Shown piece by piece: positions 4,912 through 6,213 of a stretch of DNA of 6,213 nucleotides. The notes beneath the pieces are model-generated. The model made no database searches. It was not told the DNA's origin and was given only the letters and a program-made list of their open reading frames with translations. Numbering within the stretch: the stretch's first letter is position 1; the number at the start of each line of letters is the position of its first letter. A program made the translations under genes and the position numbers. The stretch covers positions 1 to 6,213 of the forward strand of contig CALJLA010000229.1 of assembly GCA_937983055.1 (NCBI GenBank), written 5' to 3'. This DNA comes from an uncultured Pseudomonadota bacterium. GTDB lineage: Bacteria > Pseudomonadota > Gammaproteobacteria > Burkholderiales > Eutrophovitaceae.

Positions 4912-6213
4912 TCAGGAACCCAGCCGCCGCCAGGCCGGTGCGGCCCGACGCAACCAGATGTCGAAGAGAAACGCTGCCAGAGCGGCAGCCGCGAGCCACG
5001 GCCACAAGGGCTGCGAATCGCGCCCCCGATCACCGAGAGGGTCGAACACCTCATCGATCCCCGCGCCCAGTTTCGCCCCGGTGTACTCCGCGATCTCGCG
5101 CAGCAGCGGCACGTTGGGCGGCAAGGCGCGATACTCATCGGAGTAGCCGCGATGCAGCACCTGGACCCCGGCGCGCTGCGCCGCCTGGCGACCCACCCCG
5201 CCTGCCGGCGACAGCGAAATCGACAGCCTGTCGGCACCGGCGAACGGCATGCGCGCGCGGTAGCTGCCCGGACCAACCTGCTGCATCGGGAACGGCTGCG
5301 CCCGCTGCCCGGCTTGGCTGACCAGCAACTGCGGCGAAAGGCCGTTGCGAAAGCGGCCATCGTCGGTCAGCATTTCCAGGCTCACCACTGCGTCTTCACC
5401 TTCGCGCCGCGCCTTGAGTTTTGCCGCCTCGCCGGTTTCGCGCCGCATGGTATCTCGCACCAGTTGCGCCCAGAACTTTCCGTAGCCAGGCCATTCGACC
5501 CAGTCGGCTGCCCAGCGGTTGCTGACGTCGGAGGTGAACATCAGCGCCTTGCCGAGGCCGAATTGCCAGCGCACCAGCAGCGGCGCGTCCTGACCGGTCG
5601 CAAGCAGGACTTCCGCCGTTTCGCGCGGCTTGGTCGCCACCAGCCCCTTCAGCGGCGGCGCACCCTCGAAAGCCACGCCGGAAAAGGCCTGGACCTGGCG
5701 CTTGACGACCGGCTGCACTGCTTCCTCGGTCAGTCCCGATCGCACCAGCTTCTGTGTCTCCTCGACAAAGATCTGAGGAATGGCTTCTGCGCTGCGTGCC
5801 ATGTAATTGCGCCCACCGCCCCACTGAGCGATGGACGCCATCAGAGCAGGGTTGCCCGCATCGCCAATGGTCACCGTCGACACGACGATTTTGGCTTCCG
5901 CCATGCGTTCGAGCAGGCGCTCGAAATCCGCCGGATGAGTATCGCCATCGGAAAGCAGAATTACATGCTTCGCCCTGGATTCGACTTGCTGAAGCAGCCG
6001 GTAGACCACACCCAGCGCCGGGTAGATGTTCGTTTGCCCGCTCGCCTGGATGCGACTGATCTGATCTTCCGCCCGCCGCTTCGAGCGTACTTGATACATC
6101 GGCACCGAGATAGAGTGCTGCGCGTCGAGGGCCGCAAAAGCGATGAAGTAAAGGTCCCTGAGCAGGTCGAGGGCCGCCATTGCAGCTTCATTCGCATACT
6201 GCCTCTCCGGACC
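4912..6213 (-). CDS. VWA-domain membrane protein, C-terminal part
   Basis: The frame is open to the right edge, giving 433 residues; the methionine codon at 6180 is internal, since the reading frame continues through GPERQYANEAA before it. The C-terminal half of a von Willebrand factor A domain is present: the MIDAS threonine in SGQTNIYPAL, the aspartate in VILLSDGD, then STVTIGDAG and WGGGRNYMARS. The first MIDAS motif, DxSxS, would lie outside the window. A conserved region follows with KGLVATKPRETAEVLL, LLVRWQFGLGKALMFTSD and RWAADWVEWPGYGKFWAQLVR, then a beta-rich segment. A final membrane helix (LWPWLAAAALAAFLFDIWL) ends about 14 residues before the C-terminus. The pattern matches large proteins with N-terminal helices, a VWA domain and a glutamine-amidotransferase-like fold. 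Their typical length is around twice this fragment, and their function is poorly defined. It converges on the kinase gene and shows no link to partner switching. Confidence 0.85.
   Translation of the reverse strand, partial: GPERQYANEAAMAALDLLRDLYFIAFAALDAQHSISVPMYQVRSKRRAEDQISRIQASGQTNIYPALGVVYRLLQQVESRAKHVILLSDGDTHPADFERLLERMAEAKIVVSTVTIGDAGNPALMASIAQWGGGRNYMARSAEAIPQIFVEETQKLVRSGLTEEAVQPVVKRQVQAFSGVAFEGAPPLKGLVATKPRETAEVLLATGQDAPLLVRWQFGLGKALMFTSDVSNRWAADWVEWPGYGKFWAQLVRDTMRRETGEAAKLKARREGEDAVVSLEMLTDDGRFRNGLSPQLLVSQAGQRAQPFPMQQVGPGSYRARMPFAGADRLSISLSPAGGVGRQAAQRAGVQVLHRGYSDEYRALPPNVPLLREIAEYTGAKLGAGIDEVFDPLGDRGRDSQPLWPWLAAAALAAFLFDIWLRRAAPAWRRLGS

Overview
The window is high-GC (mostly GC-ending codons), densely coded DNA, with protein families that fit a proteobacterium, most likely a betaproteobacterium. 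This placement is inferred from gene content and composition, because no rRNA or other phylogenetic marker is present.

Layout: The left edge (1-57, minus strand) holds the first residues of what looks like a nickel/cobalt-type membrane transporter. A roughly 200-base divergent intergenic region follows. A tight plus-strand operon then runs 259-3737: a STAS-domain anti-sigma-factor antagonist, a metallo-beta-lactamase-fold hydrolase whose start overlaps the STAS stop (ATGA), and a 708-residue membrane protein. The latter joins a periplasmic CHASE2 sensor, three membrane segments and a coiled coil to a cytoplasmic PP2C/SpoIIE-type phosphatase. A small exported FecR-domain protein lies on the minus strand at 3851-4321, with its own intrinsic terminator. 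A plus-strand RsbW/SpoIIAB-like ATPase (anti-sigma kinase type) follows at 4471-4893. The right edge (4912-6213, minus strand) is the C-terminal half of a von Willebrand factor A (VWA) domain membrane protein that runs off the window.

Together the STAS protein, PP2C phosphatase and HATPase kinase form a complete partner-switching set. The kinase would bind and phosphorylate the STAS protein. The CHASE2 phosphatase would dephosphorylate it in response to a periplasmic signal, and the phosphorylation state would decide what the kinase sequesters. No sigma factor or other output protein is visible, so the target is unknown. The MBL-fold enzyme and the FecR-domain protein are the unusual members. 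The first could handle a small molecule or nucleotide. The second is in the same compartment as the CHASE2 sensor and might be part of signal perception.

Two sites resembling sigma-54 promoters share the pattern GGCATGG-N5-GCT. One lies upstream of the STAS operon and one upstream of fecR, which suggests co-regulation. All functional assignments come from motifs read by eye; no database search was run.
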